This document shows positions 24,850-39,302 of a stretch of DNA of 64,000 nucleotides, in pieces. The DNA lies in NCBI GenBank assembly GCA_025677825.1, contig JAIXMO010000030.1, positions 186,001-250,000 of the forward strand, written 5' to 3'. Position numbers and translations under genes: made by a program. The stretch comes from Helicostylum pulchrum (taxonomy: Eukaryota; Mucoromycota; Mucoromycetes; Mucorales; Mucoraceae). Below the pieces are notes generated by a model, which ran no database searches, was not told the origin of the DNA, and saw only the letters and a program-made list of their open reading frames with translations. The first letter of the stretch is position 1. Each line of letters opens with the position of its first letter.

Positions 24850-25690
24850 AAAGCTTCTAAAATCCATAACATATCTTTTCGAGAATAAAAAAAAATATAT
24901 ATGGATGGACAATTTTTTTTTTTTTGTTATTTCTTCCTTCAATAAATAAGTATTCTCTTGTCATTTTTTCTCTCTCTTAAAACGAGATAAATAGTTTCCT
25001 GGTAAAGTGAGAGAATTATATTGTAGTGAGTGATGCGTAAATAGGTGTATATGCAAATGCACCATTAAATAATGTGTTAAAAATAAAGAGATTTTTGACA
25101 GGAGTATCTTTTACATTTGTGTATATCCAAAACTCGTTCGTCAATAACTACCTACATATAAATACTATACGAACTATCGTCAGTGTGTCCCTGAAGTAAT
25201 TAATAAATATGAGAGGGGTTTCATTAAACAAGTAAACTTGGACAATAACAATAACAAAACCTTAATTTAGAGCAGTAAGCTAATTTGAAAAAATTAAAAC
25301 AATGAAATTTGTGCTTAAATTCGCAGATTCTTTTAGAATAAAAAGATCAGCTAAAGTTTATTAATGATACGCTGAATATTACGAGCAAGTACAAGAATTT
25401 CGAAGGGTTTTATCTTTTCACGGATAAAATGCTCTCTATTCGTACCAACTAATTGATGAGCTATGTGCTCCGTAATATTTTTTTTTTTTTCTTCACTAAA
25501 TAGTGGAACTACTGTAACTGTAATTTCACGATAAAAATAAAGGGGGAGGGGGGTTTCAAGCAGCTAATACATATACAAAGGCAAGAGAAAAAGAAAAAGA
25601 CTCTTATTATGCAATAGCCATGATTGGCTTAAACAATTTATAATTATAAAAAAGTGTATTTATATTTGTAGATCAAAATAGGGAGAATAA
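24850..25690. other. Intergenic gap between the F-box gene and YPT5
   Basis: About 840 AT-rich bases between two 3' ends. It presumably holds both 3' untranslated regions. I see no gene or repeat. Confidence 0.55.
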
Positions 25691-26788
25691 TTAACAAGCA
25701 CAACCACCATTGGCAGAGTTTCCAGAGTTTTCCAAATCTACACCACCACCACGAGAGTTTAAACCAGCTCTATTTCTACCACGCGAACTATCAGCAAGTT
25801 GATCAAGAGGCATACGCTTTGCTATCGCATTAAACAATTCGCTGACATTATCTGCAGTTTTAGCTGAAGTCTCGAAAAACAATAAACCAGCTTCATCAGC
25901 GTACTCTTGTGCAGTTTTGGTTTCAACAGCTCTTCTCGCTTCAAGATCACATTTATTACCTGCTAATGCAATCACAATATTGGGATCTGCTTGACGTTGT
26001 AATTCATTTACCCAAGCCTTGGCCTTATCTAATGATGACTATATAATACCCTTTTTTTAAATATATAATTGGTGCTTAGTGATCATAAATAAACTTACTG
26101 TTTGTGTAATATCATAAACTACTACAGCACAATTTGCATTACGATAATACATGGGTGCTAAACTCTAAAGAAGAAGAAGAAATCACTTGTTAAGTACGCA
26201 TGCTCTTCCCTATATATATACGTATATTATATATTACCTTGTATCTTTCTTGACCTGCTGTGTCCCTTATGATGTACAAAAAAGAGTTAATTTATATTAC
26301 ACAAGAAAAGAAAATGTGATTATTTACCAAATTTCGAATTTTACTGTAGTGTTATCATCTAAAGAAATTGTTTGAGCTAAGAAAGCAGCTATATTTGATA
26401 ATGAAAATTATATCAGTATCCCTTTTATTTTATTTTTCGTATATAACCCCTTTAGGGAGTTTACTTACCACCAATAGTACTCTCTCTATATTCATCAAAG
26501 TGGTCCTTGACAAAACGCATAACCAAACTATTATTTATAAAAGGTTGTTTAACGATAAAATATTAATAATAAAATTCTAGCGACAAGCAAACCTTGACTT
26601 TCCAACTGCTGATTCACCTAATAATATAAAAAAAGAGTTAGTAATTCTTCATCTGTTTGTTTCCAATAACTAGTAAGTTTGTGTGTGTGTGTGAGCGAAT
26701 AAGTGTGTGTGGGTGTGTGTATACCTAAAAGAACAAGCTTAAATTGATAAGTTTTTCCTTGTTGAGCTTGTTGAGCTTTAGCTGACAT
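25691..26788 (-). CDS. YPT5: Rab5-family GTPase (Ypt5-like)
   Basis: Seven exons (25691-26038, 26099-26164, 26238-26265, 26328-26388, 26469-26527, 26593-26617, 26725-26788) give 216 residues, the usual Rab5 length. Rab5 drives early-endosome fusion. Visible motifs are GESAVGKS (P-loop), the Rab5-type switch [32 protein letters not shown], and a C-terminal CAC geranylgeranylation signal. Two exons are tiny: 25 nt carrying the P-loop and 28 nt carrying most of the switch II motif. The first intron contains a long GT-rich microsatellite. All splice phases close. The start is the only ATG in the first exon, 10 codons before the core G domain. Confidence 0.94.
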
Positions 26789-26971
26789 GTTATAATTATA
26801 TTTATAAAAAAATTCAAGATGAAGAAAAAAAGAAAATAAATAAATGTCCTGTTTTCTACTCTAAAGAGGGAACAATGACGTATATGGAAACAAAGCGACC
26901 TCTTTTTTTTTTTTTTTTTTTTTTTTTTGGTGCAACAATGGGGGGAAAGAATGAGTTTATTTTATATGAGG

Positions 26972-28299
26972 TCATGCTACGCAATTTAGGTATTCTGGTG
27001 GTGATAAATCTTCATCATAAGCCGGTAATTGTTCTTGTACAATTCCAGGTTTAATGAACCTTGGTTTCGTGCGCAACGAAGTATCCATTGTTACTTGTCT
27101 ATCTCTATAAGATAACAAGTTTTCTGATAATGTTTGACCATAGGATGTTGTTCCAAAATGAATAGGTATACTACATAACTGTTTTCTTGTCGAAATTAAT
27201 CCGTATTTTACTTTGGCAGTTACATATAATTTATAATCCATCTTGATATATTTTGAAAAACAAAGTGAAGGTGTCATACCAAGTACACTAAAATTCCTTA
27301 AAATGCTTGAATTGTTATTCTTACTTACTTCAGAAGGTACAGGTAACCGTATATAATAAGTACAGCTACCATCTTCATTTTTCACCACGCCAAACCTAGA
27401 TTGCTCAACGTGACTCATCACCATTGTATCTCGCTGACTGTATGAACCATGTCTAACAATCACCTCTCTCTTCAAAGAAGCTTCTATTTGGCTTATTGCT
27501 TGTACTGCAGAAGATACTTGTATCTTTAATATATCTGTGTCAGCATCCAATAAATTAAAATAACAGCCATTAGGTAAAGTCACCAGGACTTTGTTGGCTT
27601 GATTTAATTCAATTGTTTCCTTGTACGGAGCAGGTATAATAGGTGAAAACACAAATGGTTCGTATCGTAGAGCATACGGTATCGTCTGAAAGGGTCGGAT
27701 ACCCGGTCTATCAAGGCAAGCCAATAATTCAAATTCACACGATGCAAGGTGGTGTCTAAATGTAGGTGGGTAATTAACCTGTGGAATCTCACACATGAAC
27801 GGAAACTGATGTTCTCCCGTTTCCATAATAGGCCACTGCATACTGTTATTACTTCCCGTTACTGCTCCCCATAATACTGTTTTTATCGCAAATAATCTTT
27901 GGCCTCTTTTTCTACTGGTACCGTATACACTCTCTAATATTTATTTAGTATATATTTGTACTTACATTTATATATATTTGTATATTTTTTACCTGCCGCT
28001 TTAAAAACTAGTTTTAATTGCTCCGCAGCTAGGGGTGTAGCAAGTTTAATACGAACGACACCTTCAAAGATAGAACCAGGTCGACATGTTGTTTGTGCTG
28101 TATTACCGTCAATGCGTAAAACGGATATAGAAAATTGTATCGGTGGTTTACGATACTTTCTATTGGTACAATCGACGTATCGATATCCATTTTCTCCTTC
28201 TACAATAGAAGGGCGTCTTGTCGATAAATAAGGCACGTCTCTGACATCTTGCCAAGATAAAGGTCGGTCCAGTTGCAATAAGTCCTCGGTAGCGGACAT
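26972..28299 (-). CDS. Arrestin-related trafficking adaptor (alpha-arrestin-like)
   Basis: Two exons (26972-27933 and 27993-28299) give 422 residues. The first exon carries an arrestin-N-like beta-sandwich start (PIQFSISVLRIDGN, PGSIFEGVVRIKL). The second continues with GEHQFPFMCEIP and the C-terminal arrestin half. Near the end is PPEY, a PPxY motif that binds WW domains of Rsp5/Nedd4 ubiquitin ligases, as in yeast ART proteins that direct endocytosis of plasma-membrane transporters. The cargo cannot be predicted. It lies 180 bases from YPT5 on the same strand, which may be chance, although both act in endocytosis. Confidence 0.8.
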
Positions 28300-28991
28300 T
28301 CGCAAAGCATAAAAAAAGAAAAGAAAGAAAAAAAGGAAAGAATTCACAAAACGAGAAAAAAAGATAATCTAAATAAGATGAGTTTAACCCAATTTTTTAT
28401 TTTATTTTAAAACTCCCAATCTCGGTAAAACAAGCTTGGCCGTTTAAGCTCAAGTGAAAAAGCTAAGCAAAATTATAATAAAAAAAAATCAGCAGCGTTT
28501 TATTGGGAGCAATTGCATTGAGAATAATCAGTATCACTTTCTTCTTCTTTTTTTTTTTGTAGCAAGTGGGAAAAATATAGCACACAAAGTTCAAGTTTAT
28601 AAATTGGACACCAAGTCACGGGGAACTCTTTTTTAGTTAACTGTTAGTGGCACATGAGAGATGTGCGAGAGAAAAACAGTGAATTTAACTGCAAACTAGG
28701 AAAGAAAATGCGCTTATCAGCAAAACAAACACGTTTGTATCTACACGTAAGTAAAGTATATTAAAGTTGACGTTGAGACGATGTATGATGAGTCATCAAA
28801 TTGAAAACAATGGAGTTTATCTTTTTTTAAAGAAAAAGGAGCATGTACCAAGGCCACCGAACTTCCTACGATTTTAAACACACTATTAAGTCGTATAACT
28901 GTGCTTAAAAACGTTGATCTTTTACAATACCAGATTACATAGATTTTATTCTTCATCCTTCATATATATACATATATAAAACCCCCCGAGT
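28300..28991. other. Intergenic gap upstream of the arrestin-like gene
   Basis: About 690 bases holding the 5' flank of the arrestin-like gene. Nothing else can be supported. Confidence 0.5.
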
Positions 28992-29770
28992 TTAAGGCTT
29001 GTTTGTTTGATTGACTAAATGTAGTGCCTTTCTTACATTATCAATGTCGATTCTCTGTAAAGTAAATGTTTTGATTACAAGCGAGGCGGAATCATGCCAG
29101 ACGGATTTGGTATCGAGATACAAAGGGTGGAGAGGTTTGAAGTAATTTTCATTAAACCTTGAGCTATTAGATTGCCATAAAAGACTTGACGTGGCTTTAC
29201 AATATTGAGCTTTAGTAATGAATATTTGCTCAGTGAATGGAATTTGAATATTTGTCGAAATTGTCAAAGGTAACGTTTGTATAACATAACCAACGAACGC
29301 TGTCAAGTATGATGAGTTTGTTGAGCCAATTAATCCACTATTTGCTATAATTTCAACGTAGCCTATTCTTATTACAAGCTCGAAAGAAGTCGTTCCAAAG
29401 CTGGTTTTTCTTTAAATGGATGATACTGGCCTGTTCTGAACAATCGTTCCAGAACAAATGGTCGCCGATTTTGCAGTAACTGGTTACTTCTCAGCGTTTG
29501 TTTACTGAGTTTTAAGTGAATAAAAGTTTTGATAAGTAAAACGCGATTTATCAGCGCAATCATCCACATGGTGAGGATCGTGGAAAAACACTGAAAAACT
29601 AGTGACTAAAAACCTGTATCCTTGTAATATTATCAATACCTCCACAAAAACTGGTCCCACGTCCTGTATCGGGGCCTTTGATTGAGGTAAGTCTAACTTG
29701 GTCTATTTACCCATCGCAGTGCATGTAAATTTGTCCGTTGTGGCTAACACGTAATCCTTGGTATCAAATA
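28992..29770 (-). pseudogene. Relic of an unrecognised protein-coding gene
   Basis: On the minus strand a coding-like path runs through short pieces. DTKDYVLATTDKF (about 29765-29720) is followed by an open stretch 29506-29702. A plausible intron 29410-29505 then leads to 28992-29409, ending in a stop (SFELVIRIGYVEI, then SLVIKTFTLQRIDID). The last two pieces join in phase, but the upstream part needs at least one frame change and has no convincing start codon. I do not recognise the family. A decayed gene copy is more likely than a live gene. Confidence 0.35.
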
Positions 29771-31771
29771 GTAGATTACAAAAAGGAGGATAAGTAATTT
29801 TTGAATTTTACTTCCTCTTTATTCGTGTAAAAGAAAAAAGACGTTTCACTTCTCGTTCTGTTATTTATAAATGTCTATTGATATGTTCTGGTGTAATAAA
29901 GGTATCAACATCAATATATAACTCTTGATCTACTGTGACATTTTTTTGGGATACACGTATCTTTATGATTAGACCTGAAAAAAAGTAACACATCATGGCC
30001 TTGTGCTGGCTTATGCGTGGTAGTTGCTTTAGGAAAAACGTGTCCTTTTGTACGGACATAAACCAAACGAAAATGCTAAAAAAAAAAATGCAGAATAATA
30101 AATGAATATTTAAGATACACGTTCCTTTAAAAGAAGTACACATACAAAAAAATAAATAAAAAATACTTACGGGTGGTATGATTTGTAAAAGAAAAAGGAA
30201 AAGAAAAGTGATTTATCTATTCCAAAAAAAAAAAGATATCTTGGGCTGATAAAATTGGTGGTCACTTTTACTCATCATTTTGATTGTTCTACACTTTGTG
30301 TTGTACCAGAAAAAACACTGTGATGTTTTTTTCCAACCGCATACTTAACCTTTATTCTTTTAAAAGTTGTTCATCTTTTATTTTGGATGGTTCAAATCTC
30401 TTTGAACTTGGTATTTTTATTAAGAACATCATTGCGCTACAGATGAATAATATTTTAAGGTAAAAAAAATCGATGTGAAAATGAACAAAAAGTCTTCCCC
30501 GCTTAAATTTAAGGTTTTGTCTCATTCTAATCCAGAACGAACCTTAAGTGACGAAAAATAGAAAAGGGATACAGTATAAACCAAATAAAGTGAACATAAA
30601 GATATTTTTTTAGTCCTGTATATCATAGTTAAGTAGTATTTTTTAAATACATTGTTATGTAGTATTCTAGTAAATAGCTCTGCAATTTTTAATAATGGTT
30701 CTAATGTTTGAACTTTTGCAAAAAATAAATAAAAAAAAGATACAGCGTATTTTTTTGTACAATAACTTGTGTGGGTTCAAGAACTATTTAAAATGCTATA
30801 ATCAATCATTTTCTGTCCGTTATTCTTTTTAAAACGCATGATTTTAAGCGAGGGTTTAGAAAAAGGTCTAAAACAGCGATTACTCTTTCAGTTTTTGCAT
30901 TAAAAGTATTATTTTAAATGAATTAGAAGCGTCTAAACGAGTTCTATACCGTCCATGTTTTTTCCACAAAGATAGCCAAATTGGGTCAGGAGTAATTGTA
31001 AAATAACCACAAAAACAAGGGTTGACCCAAAAAAATGAAAATCGAAAAGAAAAGTTATTTTTTTTTTAATCAAAGATATATTCGAAACAAGTATTTTGGA
31101 TTAAACAACTTGGGTCCAAAAACGCGTTTCCTGTTTCTTAATAAGTTAAAGACCATTTTTCATTATAACTGCTTAAATTAGCAGTGATTTCTAATGTGAG
31201 CGATGTTTTAAAATCAGGTATCTCAATGAGTTGTTTTGTAAGCATTGATTTTGAAGCCGATCTTTTTTTTTATAGCAAAGTCGCTCTTTTCTTCTTCCTA
31301 AAGCAGCGGGGGGGGGGGGGATGCCTTATCAGCAGAGGAAGCATATAAAGCAACAAAAGTACCAGATGTGATACATATAATAGTAACAATTTTCCGAACA
31401 GTTTTAAGGTCTTTTCACTTTTTATATTACCTCAAGAGATACGTAATTGTGTAGCACTCTACGTACTTTTTTTGTTTGGAATGTACATATTGAATGATAG
31501 CTAATGAATCAGTCCCCGCATGATTTGACATCATATACATATTCTATCAAGCCGATATCACGATTTACGTGATTACGGAGCATGTCGTAACGGTATCACG
31601 CTAGGCTTATTGGCCAAGTTTACGTTCCAAATAAAATAAAATAACGGATACCCCAAAAACAATACCTCCCCGTTCCTGAACGGAGTTTCTCCACACTACA
31701 GAAAATGTATAATATAATTTTTATTACAAAGTGTTAAATAATAATATATTCATGTATATGATTTTTATTAA
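29771..31771. other. Two-kilobase AT-rich intergenic region with decayed repeats
   Basis: No gene is supported. It contains the decayed MITE-like relative near 29980-30310 and a run of 13 G near 31308-31320. Very AT-rich filler makes up the rest. Confidence 0.55.
29980..30310 (+). mobile_element. Decayed relative of the arm MITE
   Basis: Two stretches resemble the middle of the arm element at 12020-12110: GTTGCTTTAGGAAAAACGTG..TTTTGTACGGACATA, and AAGAAAAGTGATTTATCTATT followed by CTGATAAAAT. Both are in the same order and orientation as arm A. The ends are too diverged to place. Confidence 0.45.
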
Positions 31772-34550
<2,779 letters not shown>

Positions 34551-34905
34551 TTTTTTTTATATAACAAAGAAAATATGTGTAAAGAAAAAAGGTTTTTTTT
34601 ATTTTTTATTTAAAGAGGTCGGCATCTCAATTAAAAAAAAAAAGTAAAAACAAAACTACGCGGGCGAAACGTAACACACAGACAAGTTGTGTTCAATATG
34701 TACGCCGATCTGACACTTGAACTGCTTTGTTTGATTCATTGTCATTTAACTAAGCATACGTGTATATACAGTGGGTTCTACATTTTTCAAAATAAGTTGT
34801 CAGCAACAAGTTTTATAATGACAAACTAATGAGTTATATATAGTTTAAAAAATAAATCATTTTTTTTCTTTCTCTTTTCTTTGTAATAATGTATGCAGTA
34901 AGTAT

Positions 34906-34906
34906 T

Positions 34907-34965
<59 letters not shown>
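34906..34965. repeat. TA/TG compound microsatellite
   Basis: A run of TA dinucleotides passes directly into about 18 TG units, forming a 60-bp compound microsatellite likely to vary in length between isolates. Confidence 0.9.
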
Positions 34966-34967
<2 letters not shown>

Positions 34968-35855
34968 CTTTTAAAGGAGCGTAATTGCAACTTATATTGA
35001 TTGTTGTGCTAGTGTTTTTGTTTTCTTTCATGTCCCTACAAAAGGATGTTGTTGTTCCTCTTCTTCTTAAGGCAGAAGAGCACTTGTTGTTAAAAATGGT
35101 TATATAGTACAGTTCATTATGGGAATGTCAATACTCTGTTGTTTTTGGTTAAATGAGTACCCAAAATTAAAAGAATGATACATTTTGTAAATAATATACT
35201 AATATGCGTTCGTTTTCATGAAAAAATAGGAAGTCAGAGGAAGTTGATGTTTAAGGTTAACTTTTTTAGAATCGCCGAGTATTTAGAGCAAAAAGAACTT
35301 GTACAGTAACTAATACTATTGATATTCTTGACAACCCTGAAAATCACAATTAACAAGGCTGAAGCATACAATGAGTCCAAGAGCGTTATTGGTTTTACTG
35401 GTAAGCTATTTTTTCCAAGAATCGTAAAGCGTCTGCATATAGACAGATTACCCCGTGACCATGGTATTACATCCGCGGATGATGGTAACTATATAAAAAA
35501 CGTACCGAGGAAAGGGGAGGACCTAGACCTTTTTTTTTACAAGTTAAAATTCCCACTGTAGGAGAGGGTCAGGGTTCCAGATGAGGGTCGACTTTTTTTC
35601 TTCCTTGTGACTCAAGTTGAATACATGTGTCTATGCATGCGAATTAAAAAAGAACGAGATCAGCTCTTTATTTATGGTATTTTTTTACTAAAACTAGTTA
35701 TTAGTAAACATTCTATTTCATTATTGTAAATCGTCATGATGATGTTAAATTTGAAAGTGAGATACAATTTTATTAAAAGTAAAAGAAGCTTTGGAAAGGG
35801 AAGCTTCTATTCTCAATACATGTAGGTTTTCCTGTTTAGTATCTTGTTCCGGCAG

Positions 35856-35881
35856 TACTAGTACTAGTACTAGTACTAGTG
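35856..35881. repeat. ACTAGT palindromic tandem repeat
   Basis: Four tandem ACTAGT hexamers. Because the unit is itself a palindrome, the whole run is self-complementary and could form a cruciform. Confidence 0.85.
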
Positions 35882-36042
35882 ACAGATCAACTTATTGAAA
35901 AAGATCTGATAATTTACAATCCGGGGTAATAAAAAAAAACTCGGATGAAATCGGGCGTAACAAAAAAAAAAAAAAAAAAATTGGGATAGAACGGGGGGCT
36001 TTTTTTTTTATTAAAACAAAGTATGAAGAGGGAAATTCTTTT

Positions 36043-36618
36043 TTAAATAGTGATTGAATTCATGGAATGACAAGGTATCATGATGGGTCTGCAGAAATCA
36101 TGAGAGAAGAATGAATTCTTTTGAGATGCGGATAATGAAGAGTATGCAGCAGCAGCAACAACAGCAATGGAGACTACCATTTGTTGTTCTGGAGTAAATG
36201 ATGATGATGGTGTTGGTGATGATGAAGTGATGATAGGTGACTCATTCTTGATGTGAGCCATAGTGTGTGGGGAAGTTGCTGGTGTAACAGTAATTTGTTC
36301 TTGAACAAAAAGTGTAACAGGAGGAGGATGATCGAGAGGAGAAGGAATAACATCTTCATCAGATTCAAAGGACAATACTCTACGATTTAATCTTGTAGTA
36401 CGCTTATTCAATACATCTTCTGCTTTATTCATAGTGTTTGATAATAACAATCTTTCACGTACACTGTATTGTGGTCTACGTCTTTTGTCGTCCTTGTCTA
36501 ATTTCTTGATTGCTAATGAATAAGCCTTGTTAGCAACTTGTCTTGGTGATAGACTTGCGTTTGTAGAAGTGGTGTTATTTTTTTTAGATTTATTGATCCA
36601 AGTGGGGAAAGTAGCCAT
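36043..36618 (-). CDS. Orphan basic/Ser-rich small protein
   Basis: A single exon of 191 residues beginning MATFPTWINKSKK. The N-terminal 90 residues are basic and helical (RRPQYSVRERLLLSNTMNKA). The middle is Pro/Ser/Thr-rich, and a short hydrophobic Ala/Val stretch (about 145-160) follows. I recognise no family. Coding is supported by length, a plain ATG, varied composition in the first half and an upstream T-rich tract on the coding strand. A nuclear or DNA-associated role is conceivable from the charge but is only a guess. Confidence 0.5.
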   Translation of the reverse strand: MATFPTWINKSKKNNTTSTNASLSPRQVANKAYSLAIKKLDKDDKRRRPQYSVRERLLLSNTMNKAEDVLNKRTTRLNRRVLSFESDEDVIPSPLDHPPPVTLFVQEQITVTPATSPHTMAHIKNESPIITSSSPTPSSSFTPEQQMVVSIAVVAAAAYSSLSASQKNSFFSHDFCRPIMIPCHSMNSITI

Positions 36619-37035
36619 TTTTGTTTGATTATTTAATTTATAATTATAATTGGAGGGTGAAATAAGGAAGAAACTGTTGTAAATAATAATGTTGAATAGG
36701 TTGTAGCAATACTTCTCATTGAATAACTAGAGAAGACCTTTTTTTTTGTTGTTGTTTCCTTTAATAGAGTAAATATATGTTATATAAAAGAGAAGAAAAG
36801 AAAAAGAAAAAACAAAAAATAGTACATCTATTTATACTGTTAGAGGCTGGATTTCAAATGGCCAATATCGGAACAGAAAGGCATATGAAATTGCGGGCTT
36901 GCTTCTCCTTATTTTTAGAACGCAGGCGAATGAGCTATTTTAGTTTCCGATATCCTCGCTCGATCCACTTTATTTGCAAAAACGCTCTCACACGCACCCA
37001 AACATACGATTCCGAATTGACCCTAACCTATGATA
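36619..37035. other. Gap between the orphan gene and the 4.6-kb element
   Basis: About 420 bases, probably the promoter region of the orphan gene. No other feature is visible. Confidence 0.5.
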
Positions 37036-37309
37036 CAGTCGTTCCACTGCCAATTCAAGGATTAACTAAAAAAAAATACGGACTTTTAAAAAAAAATTGG
37101 GTGACTTTTAGAAAAAAATTCATCCATTGTTCGAAGTTCATTTCACGGATTTCAAAGAACTGATTTCATGGTTTTTAAAATTTACAGTGCTTCCACTCTC
37201 AAATCGAACTCGGTGGTGCATTTTTCGAAAATGAAATGGAATATTGAACCAATTAAATTACAACAAAAGTATAACTTAATCTGGAACACATTGTGAACCT
37301 CAATCTAAA
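37036..37309 (+). repeat. Left terminal inverted repeat of the 4.6-kb element
   Basis: Matches the reverse complement of 41391-41627. Relative to the right end it carries two extra pieces of about 21-25 bases. It contains outer (37036) and inner (37195) CAGT starts followed by similar TTCCACT sequence. Confidence 0.85.
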
Positions 37310-37484
37310 CACTTTTTGAACTTGATACAGTGGACGTGTATCCGTAACGATAAATTTGTTTTGATCTTAATTTTTTATATAAATAATAGATGCAATAACC
37401 TGAGCAAGGCATTTATTTAGCAATTACAGTGCTACTTGATGATATAAAAAAAGAAAGAAAAAAAAAATAAGAGAAAGAGGGGCG

Positions 37485-39302
37485 TTAATTGTCTTTTATT
37501 ACTGATCCAATGGAAGGGCCACTGAAAGAAATCAAACCAATATTTTCTTTAATAAGCTGCTTTTGGATCTTTTGGTTTTCGTGACAAGCATCCTGAAAAA
37601 ACAATAAAAATAGGTGAGTTCCACACAAAACATTCTAACTTACATTTCCTATAAACATACATAAAGGGTTGCTAGAAGTTCCATATATTGAACTAGACCG
37701 ACTCTATCACTCCAAGCTATTGGCAATTTGGTACTCCTTAATGCAATACATTTCCAGTGTGTTTCATCATCGAGGGAGATTTCTGATAAGGTAACTTGGG
37801 ATTTGATGACATGAACCCCATAAACCTTTAGCTTCATAAATGTCGACAATGACGCATCGTTATAGTGGGCTGCCTCTTTTCTTAATGATGATATTCCACA
37901 TTCTAATATCTTCAGAGTGTCTTCAATTGAATGTGTGACATTTTCTTTAAGTTGTCCACTAAATAAATGGATAAGAACCTGTTTATTTTAAATAATGCAG
38001 TAAATGTATTACCTTGACGCCTCTACAATAATAAGTTCCATGTTATTATACGTAGTTAAGGTACCAAGGGCATCAATGTATTTGCCTGGTGCCGATCGAA
38101 GGTCGTAATCACAGTCTTTTTGGTTCAGCATTTTGGAAGAGATAAACTCTGACTCGCACCTAAAAAGAAGCATAGTTTAGTACTTTTTTCTCTTTGTATG
38201 CTTTTTTTTTACCATTTAAACTCAATGAAATCAAGTGTTTTTCCCAGTGCTAATAATGAGGGTATAATATTTTCGACGAAGTGTGTCCTTTCATGATTTG
38301 AGATATTGATCGGGGGTGATCTGCAAACAAGGTGGAAGGCTGTGAGAGAATACTTTACAACATTGAAAAAAGTCTCTTTGCGATTGTCCTGTCTCCCGCT
38401 AAGCTTAGAGGTCCACATTTCTTCAAGAAATGATTCGTAACTAGTTTCACTGTTTAACAATTCAACGACATGATCGAATAAACCAAGTGATGTGAGTGAA
38501 TAGTTTTCTTTTTGTTCATTTTTGTACTGGTTGTATAAATTTTTTGATGTTGAGTTAGACTGAGAAAATGAGGTTCCAAAGTGGATAAACTGACTTAAAG
38601 CTTCAGTTTGAAGTTTACGCAACTTGGGTTTACGGGGCGTTCAACTGGCGCAGAGGGTGGGTTAATATTATACATTGATGAGCCTTCACCTACATCTGTT
38701 GCGGCCTTTAAGAAAATATAGGAAAATCAGTAAAGTTAAGTAATCGATTAAAGATAACAGAATGCCAATGGTAAAGTATAAATACCTGATTCGTTATTTC
38801 ATGAAGAGCACGTCGTTTAGTACGCTTAAAAAGGTAGTTAATATTAATGCATCTAGTTTTTGTTTTGTTTCGTTTTTTATTTTACTTACAGGTTGACTCA
38901 TAGTTATATTATTGACACCAGCAATATTAACTTGTTCGTTCTGCGATATGTTGTTGACATTAACTGCTGGGTGTTCCCCATTCTCCATCTCTTGAGGTCC
39001 TCTTCCAGTAACTCCTAAACATCTTAATTGCAAAAGTTTCTAAGTGTAAAACAAAGGTTAATTGTCTTTTTGAGAAAGAATCGTACTTAGCTTTTACTTA
39101 CATCAACTTGTGCTAAAGCTTTCAAAACGTATCTGTTTAAGCTTTTTTGAGTTTTTCCTATTGTTTTTAGATCGCTTTTGATTTCCAATAGAAGCAGATT
39201 TAAGCTCATTTCAAGTGCACTGTCCTCTTGATCATAATTTATAATAGCTTCAGCGATGTCCCACTCTTTTGCAGAAGTTCGGAAGAAGTAATTAATAGAC
39301 AT
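37485..39302 (-). pseudogene. Orphan protein gene inside the 4.6-kb element, one frameshift
   Basis: Seven exons (37485-37592, 37661-37958, 38013-38159, 38213-38705, 38786-38824, 38890-39039, 39102-39302) join in phase except for one missing base in exon 38213-38705, at the G-run 38634-38637. Adding one base there gives 478 residues. The start is MSINYFFRTSAKEWD. The middle has HERTHFVENIIPSLLALGK, then a domain with GKYIDALG, MELIIVEAS, and a helical end with LPIAWSDR. The spacing of Asp and (I/V)xExS loosely recalls a PD-(D/E)XK nuclease core, but that is a weak guess. The protein resembles no housekeeping family I know. It may be a multicopy family specific to Mucoromycota. Confidence 0.6.

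Larger units (their letters stand above)
34551..36042. other. Intergenic region upstream of SEC23
   Basis: 1.5 kb with no supported gene. One open frame (35319-35561, 80 codons on +) has coding-like composition but no upstream or downstream partner, and is left uncalled. Two simple repeats are listed separately. Confidence 0.5.

Noticed and set aside
35319..35561. An 80-codon + frame upstream of SEC23
   Set aside because: It reads like protein but stands alone, with no start context, no intron partner and no recognisable motif. Left as a possible relic only.
36777..37163. A 128-codon + frame entering the left end of the 4.6-kb element
   Set aside because: It crosses the element boundary into the inverted repeat and is Lys-rich from A-runs, so it cannot be a conserved gene.
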